Shown in pieces: positions 53,633 through 64,000 of a stretch of DNA of 64,000 nt (its first letter is position 1; each line of letters opens with the position of its first letter). Both the position numbers and the translations under genes were made by a program. The notes beneath the pieces were generated by a model, which made no database searches, was not told where the DNA came from, and saw only the letters and a program-made list of their open reading frames with translations. The DNA comes from Branchinecta lynchi (lineage: Eukaryota > Arthropoda > Branchiopoda > Anostraca > Branchinectidae): the NCBI GenBank assembly GCA_023053575.1, contig JAKZAP010000004.1, positions 22,869,252 through 22,933,251 of the forward strand. Direction: 5' to 3'.

Positions 53633-54178
53633 GGAGCTAAGATCTTCTGTAGACTATAAGTTTATATCGCGCCTTCGGGACCAGGATATTCAGGTTTGGA
53701 TATCTGGTCTGGAGAAATCTAGTAGCCTGCGTTTTTATCGCCAAATTAAAGAAGTATTTGAGAGGAGTTTTATCTGAAACTGAAGCTACCGTGGAGAGTC
53801 CTTAAGTGTTGGTTGCAGGCGCGGGAAAACTGCATACCACTGCGTAAAAGATACTGGGAGTTTTTTGTTGATGGTGGCTCGGGAGGTAGGTGTGTTTGCC
53901 CCCTTTGTGGGGAGGCTGGGGATGGGCTGGACCATTTTCTGAATAGTTGCCAAAGTTTGGTGAATTTGAGGGATAATTTTTTTCGAGGGGGTGTACCGCT
54001 GCTCTCTGGTATTTTGGGGACTACTTCGAGAGATTCAGTTACTGTGTTATGTTTCTTTACAGAGAAAGGCATGGAGGCGCGGAAGGCAGTGACTTGAACG
54101 TGTTGAGTGTTATTGTTTTTCTTTTTTGTTTATTTTTGTGTTTGTAGTTGTGTTTATAGCCACTGGCTTTTAAATACA
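53633..54178 (+). pseudogene. Non-LTR retrotransposon 3' end with zinc knuckle
   Basis: Frames 53633-53775 and 53813-54095 (shifted relative to each other) encode a C-terminus with CPLCGEAGDGLDHFLNSC, LVNLRDNFFRGG. This is the same zinc-knuckle layout as the LINE at 41250-44335 (CPMCGKVDEDVFHF). It is a 5'-truncated copy of a related family on the opposite strand, ending at the TA repeat. Confidence 0.8.
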
Positions 54179-54212
54179 CGTATATATATATATATATATA
54201 TATACATATATA
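54179..54212. repeat. (TA)n microsatellite
   Basis: About 15 TA units with one CA interruption, directly after the LINE 3' end. It is probably the element's tail. Confidence 0.9.
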
Positions 54213-54674
54213 TAATAGGGCTGCAATAGATGCTACCAGGGCGAACTCTTTCTACAGCAAGGAGGAAATAGGAAGAACGTTGGTCTTTCGCAGTGCTTCT
54301 TTTGAAGAGGAAAGCTAAGTAAGAAACTGGTACAGGCTATAGACCTTTCTCAAACAAGGCAGGTGCTGTTGTCTATATCTCTCTGATTTAATTTGTACTT
54401 ATTCTATTTGGTATTGGTCTTGATCTCCCAGCCCCCAGGGTTCTGTCAATGTACAGTAGCCTGAAAATAGTAAAAAACAAAACAAACACGATACAAAATT
54501 CTACTTTACAGGAATCAAATAAGGCTGGATAAAAAATGGGAAATGTTAATCTGATAGTGTAGACCTACAGATGTGGTGAAGATTGCCACAAATATTACGT
54601 GTTTGTTTGAAACAATTTTTTATTTTTTTATTTGTGTTTATGGTCCCGTCTGTTTTATGTTTTGTTCTCTTTAG
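54213..54674. other. Intron of gene 2, no gene or repeat matched
   Basis: No exon or known repeat seen. The stretch ends with the TTCTCTTTAG acceptor of the next exon. Confidence 0.35.
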
Positions 54675-54849
54675 GGAAACTGGAAGAGAATCCCGACGTT
54701 TGCGGCTGCTTTCCAAACTGCGATGACACTTTTTACCGTGGCATGGCTTCATATTCAGCATATCCCCGGTCTGGATTCCTTGCGTCGTGGTTACCCGACT
54801 ATTTGGCAGCGCAGAAAGATATCAAGTATTCAAACAGAAGCTATTTAAA
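54675..54849 (+). CDS. DEG/ENaC channel gene 2, exon: cysteine-rich segment
   Basis: Acceptor TTGTTCTCTTTAG, donor TTTAAA|GTATGT, phase 1 in and phase 2 out. It encodes ENPDVCGCFPNCDDTFYRGM, ASYSAYPRSG and on to SNRSYLK. The C-x-C-x3-C and Y-x-S-A-YP motifs match the family. It is homologous to the gene 1 exon 3341-3497 with the same phases and a slightly longer tail. Confidence 0.93.
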
Positions 54850-55444
54850 GTATGTTGTACACTAGCCATATCCCTCGTTTTGTGTTACAACTCAAGCGAA
54901 ATCGGTGAAACTCTTTATCTGAAGATTAGGGACGAATCTAACAACTGTCTCTGTAAAGTGAGCAAAGAGAGAGAGAGAGACTTTAATTTAAAACACGGCT
55001 TCACAGCGCGTGGCGCCGAATTGGCGCTTCACGTCAGGTTATTTACACACTTATCAGATAAAAACCGATCGTCAACGAGAAACTGAGTCAACACAGGAAA
55101 ATAATACACAAATCACTGGTTAATAAGGTTTACAAACGCAGGAATGAAACTCTTTCTGTATCTCTCGTGGATTGGTGGGAGAGGTTGAAGTGTGGGGACT
55201 TTCTGGGAGTTGGGTCTTTGAGACGCAAGAGTGTTCCATTTCTGCAAAATACAGGATTCATAGTGTAGTAGGAATTTGTCTATCGACTGCCATCAGTTTT
55301 ATTAAATGTAAATTGTGGGCGGAATGTGAATCTTGTCGGTTTTCTGAGTGGACATTTTTTTCAGTCCAGATAGCCAGGTTCACAGTTCTCAGTGATGCAG
55401 AGCGGAAGTACGACTCCATCCATTCAATTCATGAAATCACTCGG
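54850..55444. other. Intron of gene 2, no gene seen
   Basis: Short frames only. A GA run lies at 54966-54980. Confidence 0.35.
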
Positions 55445-55747
55445 AGCGTGTTCCACCCTTCTAACAATAGTTACTATTAGTTACTATTTCTGTTCCATCC
55501 TCACGAAAATTTACTACGCTGACCGTTCCAACCTTGTCAGAATAGTAACTAATAGTTACTATTTGCTTACTATGCTCGGGAGCGTAGTAAGCGTAGTAAC
55601 TACGCATCTCTGTAACGTGATTGGTCGGATTCGCCCCTGGCGTGAGATCCTGCTGGAAATTAGAAAAATCGTTCCAGCCTTGACGGCAAAAAGCCAGAAT
55701 TCTTCACGTCATGCGTAGTAACTACGGTAAGTAGGGTGGAACACGCT
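55445..55747. mobile_element. MITE with 5 bp target duplication
   Basis: Ends AGCGTGTTCCACCCT and AGGGTGGAACACGCT are perfect inverted repeats. CTCGG flanks both sides (55440-55444, 55748-55752). The interior has repeated TAGTTACTA/GTAGTAACTACG palindromes. I cannot assign a superfamily. Confidence 0.88.
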
Positions 55748-55752
55748 CTCGG

Positions 55753-56073
55753 TGACTGCTGGTGTAGAACAATTTGAAAATCAAGAAGAGTAGGCCGCAA
55801 GTAGGCTATTCCTCGCAGCCCCATGCACCTCTGGGGTGAAACTCCGTCATCTCTCACCCAAAATCTCTAGAAAGCCGGACGCTTACTTTTGAAGGCAAAG
55901 TTTACTGATAGCTTTTCGTTTGTAATATCATATACCGTCACAGTGTATAATGTGGGCGTTGACCTGTCTGTTCCTCCGTCCTTCTCTGGTAATTCTTTAA
56001 GAATGTCAGTTGGAGCAATAATAGTCTTTGGGAAATTTATTTGACGTGCTTTTTTTTCATGTTTATTTTTCAG
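55753..56073. other. Intron of gene 2, no gene seen
   Basis: No repeat match. It ends with the TTTATTTTTCAG acceptor. Confidence 0.35.
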
Positions 56074-56165
56074 ATCAAACCTAGCGCGGCTACAGGTCTT
56101 CTATCGGGAACCGACCGTCGAGAAGAAGCTAAGAGATTTGAAGCTAGAGTGGAAAGATTTTATAG
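56074..56165 (+). CDS. DEG/ENaC channel gene 2, exon: segment before TM2
   Basis: Acceptor TGTTTATTTTTCAG, donor ATAG|GTAAAA, 92 nt, phase 2 in and phase 1 out. It encodes SNLARLQVFYREPTVEKKLR, DLKLEWKDFI, the N-x-A-x-L-x-VFY strand that leads into the second membrane helix. The homologous gene 1 exon (9742-9833) is also 92 nt. The TM2 exon that should follow in phase 1 was not found in the remaining 7.8 kb. Confidence 0.92.
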
Positions 56166-56496
56166 GTAAAACCATTTCAGTGTTATAGGAGGCTTCTAGT
56201 CTTAGGTCGTTCGGAGTCGAATCCTGCTTGAAAAGCTATTTCACTATAGGTATTTCAGACCCCCGTTCAGGCTCTTGACGAATGAGCATATGCTGGTTGA
56301 AGGGAGAGGGAAGTTGATGATTTTAGTGAATCAGATCCAAGAAAGGTTCAGAATACTGAGCGTACAGTCGTGAAATCACTTCTTGATCTGGAGAAAAATC
56401 TTACCAACGGAAGAATAAAATGAAAAGTAAAAAACCGGTGCTCTTTCAAGGGTCTTCACGGCCCTGCAGGCTTTGACGAAACCATGGAAACCATAA
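56166..56496. other. Intron of gene 2, no gene seen
   Basis: No TM2 exon found. The donor sequence GTAAAACC is slightly off consensus but usable. Confidence 0.35.
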
Positions 56497-57052
56497 CGTT
56501 TTTGGGATCCCAAAACGTAAGTGGAGGGATACCTAGATGACATCGCAGAAGTTGTCCGTCTGTCTGTCTGTCTGTGAGCACGATAACTCTCGAAGGGAAT
56601 GAGATATTTTGTTGAAATTTGGTGGGAGGATCTTCGGCCAAGGGAAAGGTGGAGTTCGTAGATGGGCTCTGTAGCCCTACATTTAGGGGTGGTGGAAGGG
56701 TTCAAATTAAGGGACACACTAAACATTTTTAAACAGCTAATTTGATAGTCAATTATGAACAGAGAAGACATGCTGAACACGATGGTGAAAACCATTTTCT
56801 CGACAGACAAGTTCGCCCGGAATCCTTCCAAAACCGGAAAGTTTGTTAAAAGTAAAAGTTAATTTGAAGCTGATTAGATGTTCGATTTAGGGGTAAGAAG
56901 AGATGCGGAATCCGTATGTCACAATCATTTTTTAGCAGGACATATAGTTCGTCCGGAATCCGGCTAAAGCCGGAAAATTTGTTATAAATTAATCTTCATT
57001 TGAAGTGAATTAGATGCTGGATATACGGGTAAGGGGATACGCTGAGTACGCT
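56497..57052 (+). repeat. F2 element, 3'-truncated, interrupted by another F2
   Basis: TTTTTGGGATCCCAAAACG start, GTCCGTCTGTCTGTCTGTC run, GATATTTTGTTGAAATTTGG, and two to three units. It then runs straight into a second F2 5' end at 57053. Confidence 0.85.
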
Positions 57053-58464
57053 TTTTGGGATCCCAAAACGTAAGTGGAGGGGTACCTATGACATCGCAAA
57101 AGTTGTCCGTCTGTCCGTCCGTCCGTCCGTCTGTCCGTCCGTCTGTAAGCACGATAACTCTCGAAGAGAATGAGATATTTTGATGAAACTTGGTGTGAGG
57201 GTTCGTTGGGTCGTCGGACCAGTAAAGTTCGTAGATGGGCTTTGTAGCTCTACATTTAGGGGTGGGGGAGGGGATTCAAATTAAGGGACAAACAAAATGT
57301 TTTGAAACAGCTAATGTGATAGTCGATTATGGGGTAAGAAGACATGCTGAACACGATGGTGAAAACCATTTTGTCATCAGACAAGTAGTTCGCCCGGAAT
57401 CCGGCCAAAACCGGAAAGTTTGTTGAAAGTAAAAGTTTTATTTGAAGTTGATTAGATGTTCGATTTAGGGGTAGGAAAACATGCTGAAGACGATGGTGAA
57501 AATTATTTTCTCGACGGACAAGTATTTCGCCCGGAATCCGGCCCAAATCGGAAAGTTTTTTGAAAGTAAAAGTTTTATTTGAAATTGATTAGATGTTCGA
57601 TTTAGGGGTAGGAAGACATGCTGAAGACGATGGTGAAAACTATTTTCTCGACGGACAAGTATTTCGCCTGGAATCCGGCCCAAACCGGAAAGTTTGTTGA
57701 AAGTAAAAGTTTTATTTGAAGTTGATTAGATGTTCGATTTAGAGGTAGGAAGACATGCTGAATACGATGGTGAAAACTATTTTCTCGACGGACAAGTATT
57801 TCGACCGGAATCCTGCCCAAACCGGAAAGTTTGTCAAAATTAAAAGTTTTATTTGGAGTTGATTAGATGTTCGATTTAGGGCAAGAAGACATGCTGAACA
57901 CTTATGTGAAAACAAGTTTCTACCCGGACATGTATAGTTCGTCCGGAATCCGGCCAAAACCGGAAAACTGTTGGAAGTCAAAGTTTTATTTCTAGTTGAT
58001 TAGATAAGCGATTTAGGGGTAAGAAGAGATGCTGAGTCCCTGTATGACAATCATATTTTACCCGGACATATAGTTCGACCGGAATCCGGCTGGAATCGGA
58101 AAATTTGTTATAAGCTAAATTTCTATTTGAAGTTGATTAGATGTTCATTACTGGGGAAAGAAGATACCCTGATTTCGCGTTTGGGCTTTCTTTTTTCGCC
58201 GGACAAGTAGTTCTGGAGTTCGGCCGGAACCGGGAAATTAGCAGAAGTGGCAGGAAGTTTTTGTCAAAACAGATATGATAGGGGTAAACACACATGCTGA
58301 ATCCAAATCTGAACTTGGTTTTCTCAGGTGATTAGCTATTTTGCCTTAATCTGTTTCTGAATTTTAATTGTAAAAATGTTCAAGGAGTCTGGCGAAGACT
58401 GGATCTGGCTAAGACAAGACCCTGTTGTCTGGATCAGATATTGAATTTTTGGGATCCCATCGAA
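57053..58464 (+). repeat. F2 dispersed element, near twin of 35395-36823
   Basis: Same GTCCGTCTGTCCGTCCGTCC run, same units spaced exactly 137 bp apart (three in a row), same later units. The copies differ by a few percent by eye. The 3' end stops at GGGATCCCATCGA, lacking the final TTTGGTCTTGTT. Confidence 0.9.
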
Positions 58465-58562
58465 TGTTAGTCCCATCATGTTAGCTTTGTTTCTCCACTG
58501 AAGTCTTCATCTGTTTCTAAATTTTTAAAGTAATAACATCTAATTGTATGGATTAGGTATTA

Positions 58563-58898
58563 AATTTATTCAAACAATGTGTACAACGGATACGTCAGCT
58601 ACGATTCGCGATATTTCGTCCCTTCTTGCCAAGGGTCCTCGTTAGGTTGTCAATCCTCTGGTTCAACTTCGGGGAAGGAAACAAACCTGTAACAGGTCTG
58701 TTTACAGGTTTGTTTCCTTCCCCGAAGTTGAACCAGAGGATTGACAGCCTGACGAGGACCCTGAACCAGAGGATTGACAGCCTGACGAGGACCCTTGCCA
58801 AGAAGGATCGAAATATCGCTGATGAATAATCGTAGCTGACGTCTCCGTTGTAAACATTGTTTGAATAAATGTTTAAAAGTCAGCTTGGGCTCAAAGAA
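58563..58898. mobile_element. Foldback MITE with duplicated stem segment
   Basis: TTTATTCAAACAATG...ACGGATACGTCAGC on the left and the inverse on the right, plus a central AAACAAACCTGTAACAGGTC...CAGGTTTGTTT palindrome. The block ACCAGAGGATTGACAGCCTG appears twice in the right arm. Same family as 37883. Confidence 0.8.
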
Positions 58899-58949
58899 TA
58901 TTTAGATGGACGTGGAACGGGGTTATTAAGGGAAGAAAATTTAAGCCTC

Positions 58950-59292
58950 AGTCCCTTATTAACAACAAAACCGAAGTCGATCAAAATGCAGAAAAAAATA
59001 TTTCCTGCCGTCGCCCCAATCGTGCAGCAAAAACAGCAGCCGTGTCAAAAATTAAATCTCAGCACTAGTTTTTCCGTGCAGTGATTATTCAAAGTAATAG
59101 ATTCAGGCAAGTACTCATAATAGAAACGTAGAACGAGGTCATTAATAAAATAATATTTAAGTTTTTAGCCCTTTATTAATGAAAAAAACCCGAAGTTGAT
59201 CAAAATGCAGAAAAAACCCTTTTCCTGTCATCGCCCCAATCGTGCAGCAAAAACAGCGTCGTTGTAAAAATTAAATCTCAGGACTAGTTTTT
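58950..59292 (+). repeat. Direct repeat, two copies about 215 bp apart
   Basis: 58952-59075 and 59168-59290 share GATCAAAATGCAGAAAAAA, TCGCCCCAATCGTGCAGCAA and TTAAATCTCAG-ACTAGTTT. No coding is recognised. Confidence 0.7.
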
Positions 59293-59334
59293 TTCATTAA
59301 AGTGGTATTTGAAGATAATTTACTTTAATAAGAT

Positions 59335-59535
59335 ATTTATAGTCGGTAGAAGCTTCAGTTATTTATTACAGGTTTGTTTCCTTCCCCGAAGTTGAACCAG
59401 AGGATTGACAGCCTGACGAGGACCCTTGCCAAGAAGGGCCGAAATATCGCTGATGAAAAGTCATAGCTGACGTATCCGTAAACATTGTTTGAATAAATGT
59501 TTCAAAGTCAGCTTGGGCTCAAAGAATGTTTAATA
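59335..59535 (+). repeat. Half of a foldback MITE (right arm only)
   Basis: GTCGGTAGAAGCTTCAGTTA, ACCAGAGGATTGACAGCCTG, ACCCTTGCCAAGAAGGGCC and AGTCAGCTTGGGCTCAAAGA. It matches the right half of 45429-45878 and the end block of 37883-38129. The left arm is absent. Confidence 0.75.
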
Positions 59536-59544
59536 TTTAGATAT

Positions 59545-59582
59545 TATATTTTTGGGATCCCATCGAAACCTTTGGTCTTGTT
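59545..59582 (+). repeat. Isolated F2 3' end
   Basis: TTTTTGGGATCCCATCGAAA, CCTTTGGTCTTGTT with no F2 body upstream. It directly follows the foldback half-element. Confidence 0.7.
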
Positions 59583-59890
59583 ATCTAAGAAAAGGCACCT
59601 GCCGTCAAGAATGCTAAACAAAAATCCTAGCGTTCATTTTTAGGGTTAGTTATACTAAGTTGTTTCCGGTGCTACTAGCCACTGAGTGCCAATATGGACA
59701 GTCCATCATAGACTCTTTTAACCGCTATTGAATGATTTTCGTGGAAGTAGTCCTAAGCCCATCATGGTTCAAAAATTCCGGAAACTTCCGCGTGTTTTTA
59801 TGGCATATGCCCTTCGGGGAAAGTGCCATACGATAGATATATATTATTTAAAGCACGAGGACCATCGCATACAAAATAAAAAACAAAACA

Positions 59891-61727
59891 AACAAGACGA
59901 AAGGTTTCGATGGGATCCCAAAAATCTAATATTTATTAGACTTCTTTATCCAGACAATCGAATCTTGCAGATTTCTGAGTCTTCGCCAGACCTTTAACAT
60001 TTTGATATCCACCGCTTGAATATGTACAAAAATTGTTACCGTTTGGAGTTCAGATGAGAAAACCAAGGTCAGATTGGATTCAGCAAGGATGTTTACTTCG
60101 ATATCTCATCTCTAATTGACTTCAGAAAGGTCCTTTACTTTGCATGCAGAGCAAAAAGAGCTAGTGACATGGAGAGGAGAACCTTTCGATCCAAATTTCC
60201 AGGTTTTGGCAAAGTTTGCCAGCTTATCTGTCAAGGAAATAAAGTTCAAAATTGGATTCAGCGTGTCTCCTTACCCCGATACCAAATCTCTAATCAACTT
60301 GAGAAACAACTCCGGCAAGAAAACGAAGTTCGGATATGGAATCGGGCCTCCTTTACCCTTTAAACGAGTATCTCATTAGCTTATAAAATATACTTTTTTA
60401 CCCTTAATTCGAACTTCCCTCCTCTGCCTCTAAATATAGGGGCTGCAGGACCCCCTATACTTTTCCACTGATTCGTCATACGAAGTTTGAATAACATACC
60501 TCACCCCCTTCGACCCCCCAACACGACAGACCGCCATGACTAAACCCAAAGAAGGCATACACTAGGTGTACATAGTTGTTGATTAAAACCAGAGACATTG
60601 TGCATTATCCACGCGACCAGTGCCGTCACTGCCGCGCAGAGCTTTCGCTTGTATGGATAAAGGGGTAGGGTAGGGACTGGTATAGCCACCTGTTTCTTTT
60701 TCCGAAAATTGGTCGACACGTTCTAATAAATTGTTCAAAAGACAGTTGACCCAGTAAATGCCGGGGTATGTTCGGAAGTTGCAACAGCATGTCTCCTCAC
60801 CCTATATCGACTATATCATTGAGTTTAAAAGTTCATGCTAAATTTCCGGATTCCTTGCAAACTACTTGTCCGGTGAAAATTTAATTCTCATATTTGGATT
60901 CAGCATGTCTTTTCACCCCAAAACCGAGCATCTAATCAACTTCAGATTCAACTTTTACTTTTTACAAATTTTCCGTTTTTTTGCTGGATTCCGGGTGAAC
61001 TACTTGTCCGGCGAGAAAATAATTTTCATATTCGCAGTCAGCATGTCTCCTTAAAGGACACCTGAACAATGTAACCATACTTGAACACGCCATGGAGAAT
61101 GCATTTACAGACATGGCCACGGAGAGCATTCTTCTCCTGAGCGTGACGTTTTCTGGAGGCTTGCACAAGCAGACTCCAAAACAAAAAGCGCAATTCTTTC
61201 AAAACTTGTACAGCGCTGGCCTGATTGTATTGGAATTTCTTCTAGATATACATTTGGGCTTAACTGGTTAAAAAATATTCCAGAAAAAGAGTTGATTGGG
61301 GAGATTTGTTCATTTCTAAAATTGTTCGGTACTGAAATAAGGACAGATGCAAAATGGAGAAAAAATCCTAGCTTGGAAACACTATTTCGTATTTGAATTG
61401 GGTTTTCTGCAGGCAATGTTAACGGAAGTCATACAGATAGGGATGATACTTGGTACTCTTCATTCAGGTATCCTTTAACCATAAATTTAATTAGCTGTTA
61501 AAAATGCTTATTTTCGCCCCTTGGGTGTAACCCCTCCCAGACCCCTAAGGCGCCCCTCTACGAACCTGACATGTCCCTTGACCAAAGAATCCTCACACCA
61601 TGTTTCATCAAAATATCTCATTCTCTTCAAGAGTCATCGTGCTGACAGGCGGACGGACAGACAGACAGACGGACAACTTTTACGAAGTCATACGTATCCC
61701 TCCACTTACGTTTTGGGATCCCAAAGA
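59891..61727 (-). repeat. F2 dispersed element, reverse orientation, with TTAA insertion
   Basis: Starts AACAAGACGAAAGGTTTCGA and GGGATCCCAAAA. Units carry CAGCATGTCTCCTTACC, ACTTGTCCGGCGAGAAAA and GGATTCCGGGTGAACTA. It ends ACAGACAGACAGACGGACAA, CCACTTACGTTTTGGGATCC. A 420 bp insertion splits it at 61055-61474. Confidence 0.82.
61055..61474. mobile_element. TTAA-flanked MITE (piggyBac-type target)
   Basis: Ends AGGACACCTGAA and TTCAGGTATCCT are inverted repeats with one mismatch, each bordered by TTAA (61051-61054, 61475-61478). Removing it joins CAGCATGTCTCCTTAA to CCATAAATTTAATTAGC, restoring the F2 consensus. It contains an antisense 103-codon frame (61416-61105) with no recognised domain. 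Confidence 0.9.
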
Positions 61728-61879
61728 CGGGAAAGAATCCGCTAGACATCCCAGTAGTCTATGTGTTTACACGAGTTTACAAGATGATTAAGATGAATTC
61801 GGCTAAGATTTGCGCTGTCTTGAGGCACAGAGGATTATTGACCTTTCAGATTCATGAAAATATATGGTTAGTCGAAAAT

Positions 61880-62300
61880 ATGCCACGCACTTTGCTGTTA
61901 CAATGAGCACTTTAATTGGGCTAGGAATCCATTTTGTAAGCAAAAGCACTGCTACACAAATGATCGTGGGCCCATGGGTAATGAAAAATGAAAATGTAGC
62001 CTATCTTCTGCACGAAAGTTTTTTTTTTTTTTTGCATTTCGTGGCTAAGATACGCACTTTAAGGGGGAAGGGGGTTACAACTGAATTTGTAAGCAAAATA
62101 CTTAGGGCACAGATGAGCATGGGCCCTTGATGATTTGAAAATTTATCGTTTTTTGTAATGTTATGTTTTTTAAACTATGCGGAAAGATTGGCGCTTTAAA
62201 TAAAGGCAGAAATGATCATGGGCCCATGGGAATCACAAAATGTATCTTTTGGTCAAAAGAATTTTTTTCACTTGGATGATGACGGCATTCACTTGTTTAT
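61880..62300 (+). repeat. F1 D-module remnants
   Basis: Three or four copies of the D block (AAGTGCGC-like ACGCACTTTAAGG, GTAAGCAAAA-CACTG, GATCATGGGCCCATG, AAATGTA). The A-B-C part and ends are missing. Confidence 0.6.
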
Positions 62301-62409
62301 TATATGGATGCCGGAGAGATCTAGTGTAGTCGAAGGTCGAAGGGGTTGATATATAATGTTCAAACGAGGAAATATGTTGTTCAAGCGAGGATGTTGTTCA
62401 ATGAGGAAG

Positions 62410-62838
62410 TAAAGTACTTTATTCACTTGTAAAGTCCAGGTCAAGCTCGTAGATGAATCCTTCAGTCCTGTCTTGAGGCAAGAGGAGAGGTTTCGAATTT
62501 ACGGTATAAACATGTATGTTTTATGAGCTAACAAGATATTCATTGAGGGGGTAAGGAAGTCCGCCGAATCCATATCTGAACTTAGTTTTCTTGCTGGACA
62601 AATGGTTCATCATGAATTCGGCTGAAACTGGAAATTTGGTTGAAGCTCAAAGTTGTTTCTGAAATCGATTAGAGATTCGGTATCGGGGCAAGGAGAAATG
62701 CTGAACCCATTTTGAACTTTATTTTAACTGTAAAAATGTTCAAGGAATCTGACGAAGGCTGAATGGCGAAGATATGACCCAATTCTTTGAATCAAATGTT
62801 AGATTTTTGGGATCCCATCGAAATCTTCGGTCTTGTTC
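62410..62838 (+). repeat. F2 element, 5'-truncated
   Basis: Contains CCAGGTCAAGCTCGTAGATG, two or three units, and a complete 3' end TTTTTGGGATCCCATCGAAA, TCTTCGGTCTTGTT. Confidence 0.78.
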
Positions 62839-62934
62839 TTTTTGCAACGTGATTAATAAGAGGTGTTAGTGGGTCACTGAGGTATTCTCAAAATGCTTTA
62901 ATAAGATAAACGGGTATCAGCACCAGCCTTGACA

Positions 62935-63165
62935 GAAAGTGCAATGGGGGGTTGGGGGCCAGCCATCCTGTGCTTTCACACACCCTTCCTGTCACCTTCC
63001 CCGGATTTCTCCAGGTATCCATTTGAGGCTGGGTGGACTTTGGCTTGTCTTACCAGGGTTACGCCACTAACCCCGTCCCAAACCAAACAGTAGGCACTAC
63101 CGAGACTCGAACAAGCGACCCTTCACTTGCTAGTCCGGCGCCGTAACCACTCGGCCACGGACGGA
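62935..63165 (-). mobile_element. tRNA-derived SINE
   Basis: On the - strand 63165-63095 has a polymerase III A box (TGGCCGAGTGG) and B box (GTTCGAGTCTC) in a serine-tRNA-like head. A body with TGGCGTAACCCTGGTAAGAC and AAATCCGGGGAAGGTGACAG follows to about 62935. The head cannot fold into a proper tRNA beyond the D and T arms. The family name is unknown to me. Confidence 0.75.
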
Positions 63166-63764
63166 TTATTCTTGGAAAATAGCTTTCTCATTGCCACTTC
63201 CCATTTCTCTCAGCTTAATCTTTGGCCGAAAGTTAGTAATCCCTCATCTGTGATTGGTCGACTGGTATTTACAGTTGTAGTGTAATCGATCTTCATGGAA
63301 TTGGTGGGGTTGAGTTCAAGAGAATAACGATAATTTCTCCAATCGAAGCACCGACCATAGGCATGTTGTAAAATCCATGCATATTTGTGGAAGTCCGGTC
63401 AAGAGATGTACCATCTTTAGTTGTGGGAAAATTAACGATTGCTTCATGCCGATTCCTTTGTCAAGGTAATTGAGCTTTAATTCATTGGCATACCCCATCG
63501 TGAAAATTCCGCATGACGGGCATTTGCAGCGTTTCCACAAAAGGCTCCCCCCTTGACTTCTGGATTATCTGAACACTTCCCCTTGATTTTTAGACTTCTA
63601 AATGCAAAAAAAAAAAAATCTGGCTTATTTGTCACAGTAGATATCTAACTATCACGTGGCATGGAGATGTGAACTGTTGAGATAAACTTGGTGTAAGCCA
63701 GATCGCTGTTCCTGTAGCCCGTTACTAACTAGCAACTGTAGTGGTTCGCTAAATTTGTTCAGAA
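63166..63764. other. Right-end region, no gene recognised
   Basis: An antisense frame 63540-63316 contains CKCPSCGIFTMGYANE and appears to continue in other frames toward 63240. This could be a broken coding fragment. I recognise no family. No TM2 exon for gene 2 is present. Confidence 0.3.
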
Positions 63765-63840
63765 GCCCCTCGATAGCTTAATTGGGTAGAGCATCGGTAC
63801 ATGGAGCCGAAGGTTGCAGGTTCAAGGCCACTTTGAGAGC
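63765..63840 (+). repeat. tRNA-like sequence (probable SINE head or tRNA pseudogene)
   Basis: A box TAGCTTAATTGGG and B box GGTTCAAGGCC at tRNA spacing. The anticodon stem TCGGT/GCCGA pairs, with loop ACATGGA. The acceptor and T stems pair poorly and position 33 is not T, so a working tRNA is unlikely. Confidence 0.55.
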
Positions 63841-64000
63841 ATTTTTATTTTTCAGTTCACTAGTACTACACTTAAAGAATAGTATTAGAACGGTCAGTGG
63901 GAACATCAGAGAGCGGTGAACCAAAATTAAGACTAGAAATTTCTTCTAGCACATATCATTTGTGATACTTCCGACCATCACATCACGAGTAAACTGTAAC

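Overview
The window is nuclear DNA from an invertebrate animal, most likely an arthropod. Coding sequence is broken into short exons with GT-AG (once GC-AG) introns. The recognisable host genes are DEG/ENaC (pickpocket-type) sodium channels and membrane-anchored FkbM-domain methyltransferases, and most of the remaining DNA is transposon-derived. I cannot name the species.

Four host genes can be supported, all on the + strand. Gene 1 (about 1043-10802) is the 3' part of a DEG/ENaC channel. Its exons cover the end of the extracellular loop and the second membrane helix with the GxS filter, and its 5' exons lie left of the window. Genes A (11867-19911) and B (20520-28138) are tandem paralogues. 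Each has exon 1 coding a signal anchor plus a linker, a 6.8-7.1 kb intron, and exon 2 coding the whole FkbM domain. Gene 2 (30240 to beyond the right edge) is a second DEG/ENaC channel, with eight exons from the first membrane helix to the end of the extracellular domain. I did not find its final exon. The two channel genes share intron positions, phases and some exact exon lengths (60 and 92 nt), so they are old duplicates that now flank a separately duplicated methyltransferase pair.

All other supported sequence is mobile-element debris, mostly intronic. Two large dispersed families dominate, here called F1 and F2. F1 has terminal hairpins, a GTCYGTC run, a higher-order array of three ~145 bp modules (~435 bp) and, in some copies, a ~115 bp module. 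F2 has a TTTTGGGATCCCAAAA palindrome, a GTCCGTC run and exact 137 bp tandem units. Both end in TCTTGTT or GTCTTGTT. Their shared plan resembles Helentron-associated non-autonomous elements, though this is inference. There are also three or more non-LTR retrotransposon families, a dead Ty3/gypsy element, a tRNA-derived SINE, and many small DNA elements with visible target-site duplications (8 bp, TA, TTAA, 9-10 bp, 5 bp). Several are nested, one stack three deep.

Stretches described as empty are those where I found neither an exon that fits the families nor a repeat I could match elsewhere in the window. They may still hold 5' exons, UTRs or regulatory DNA.
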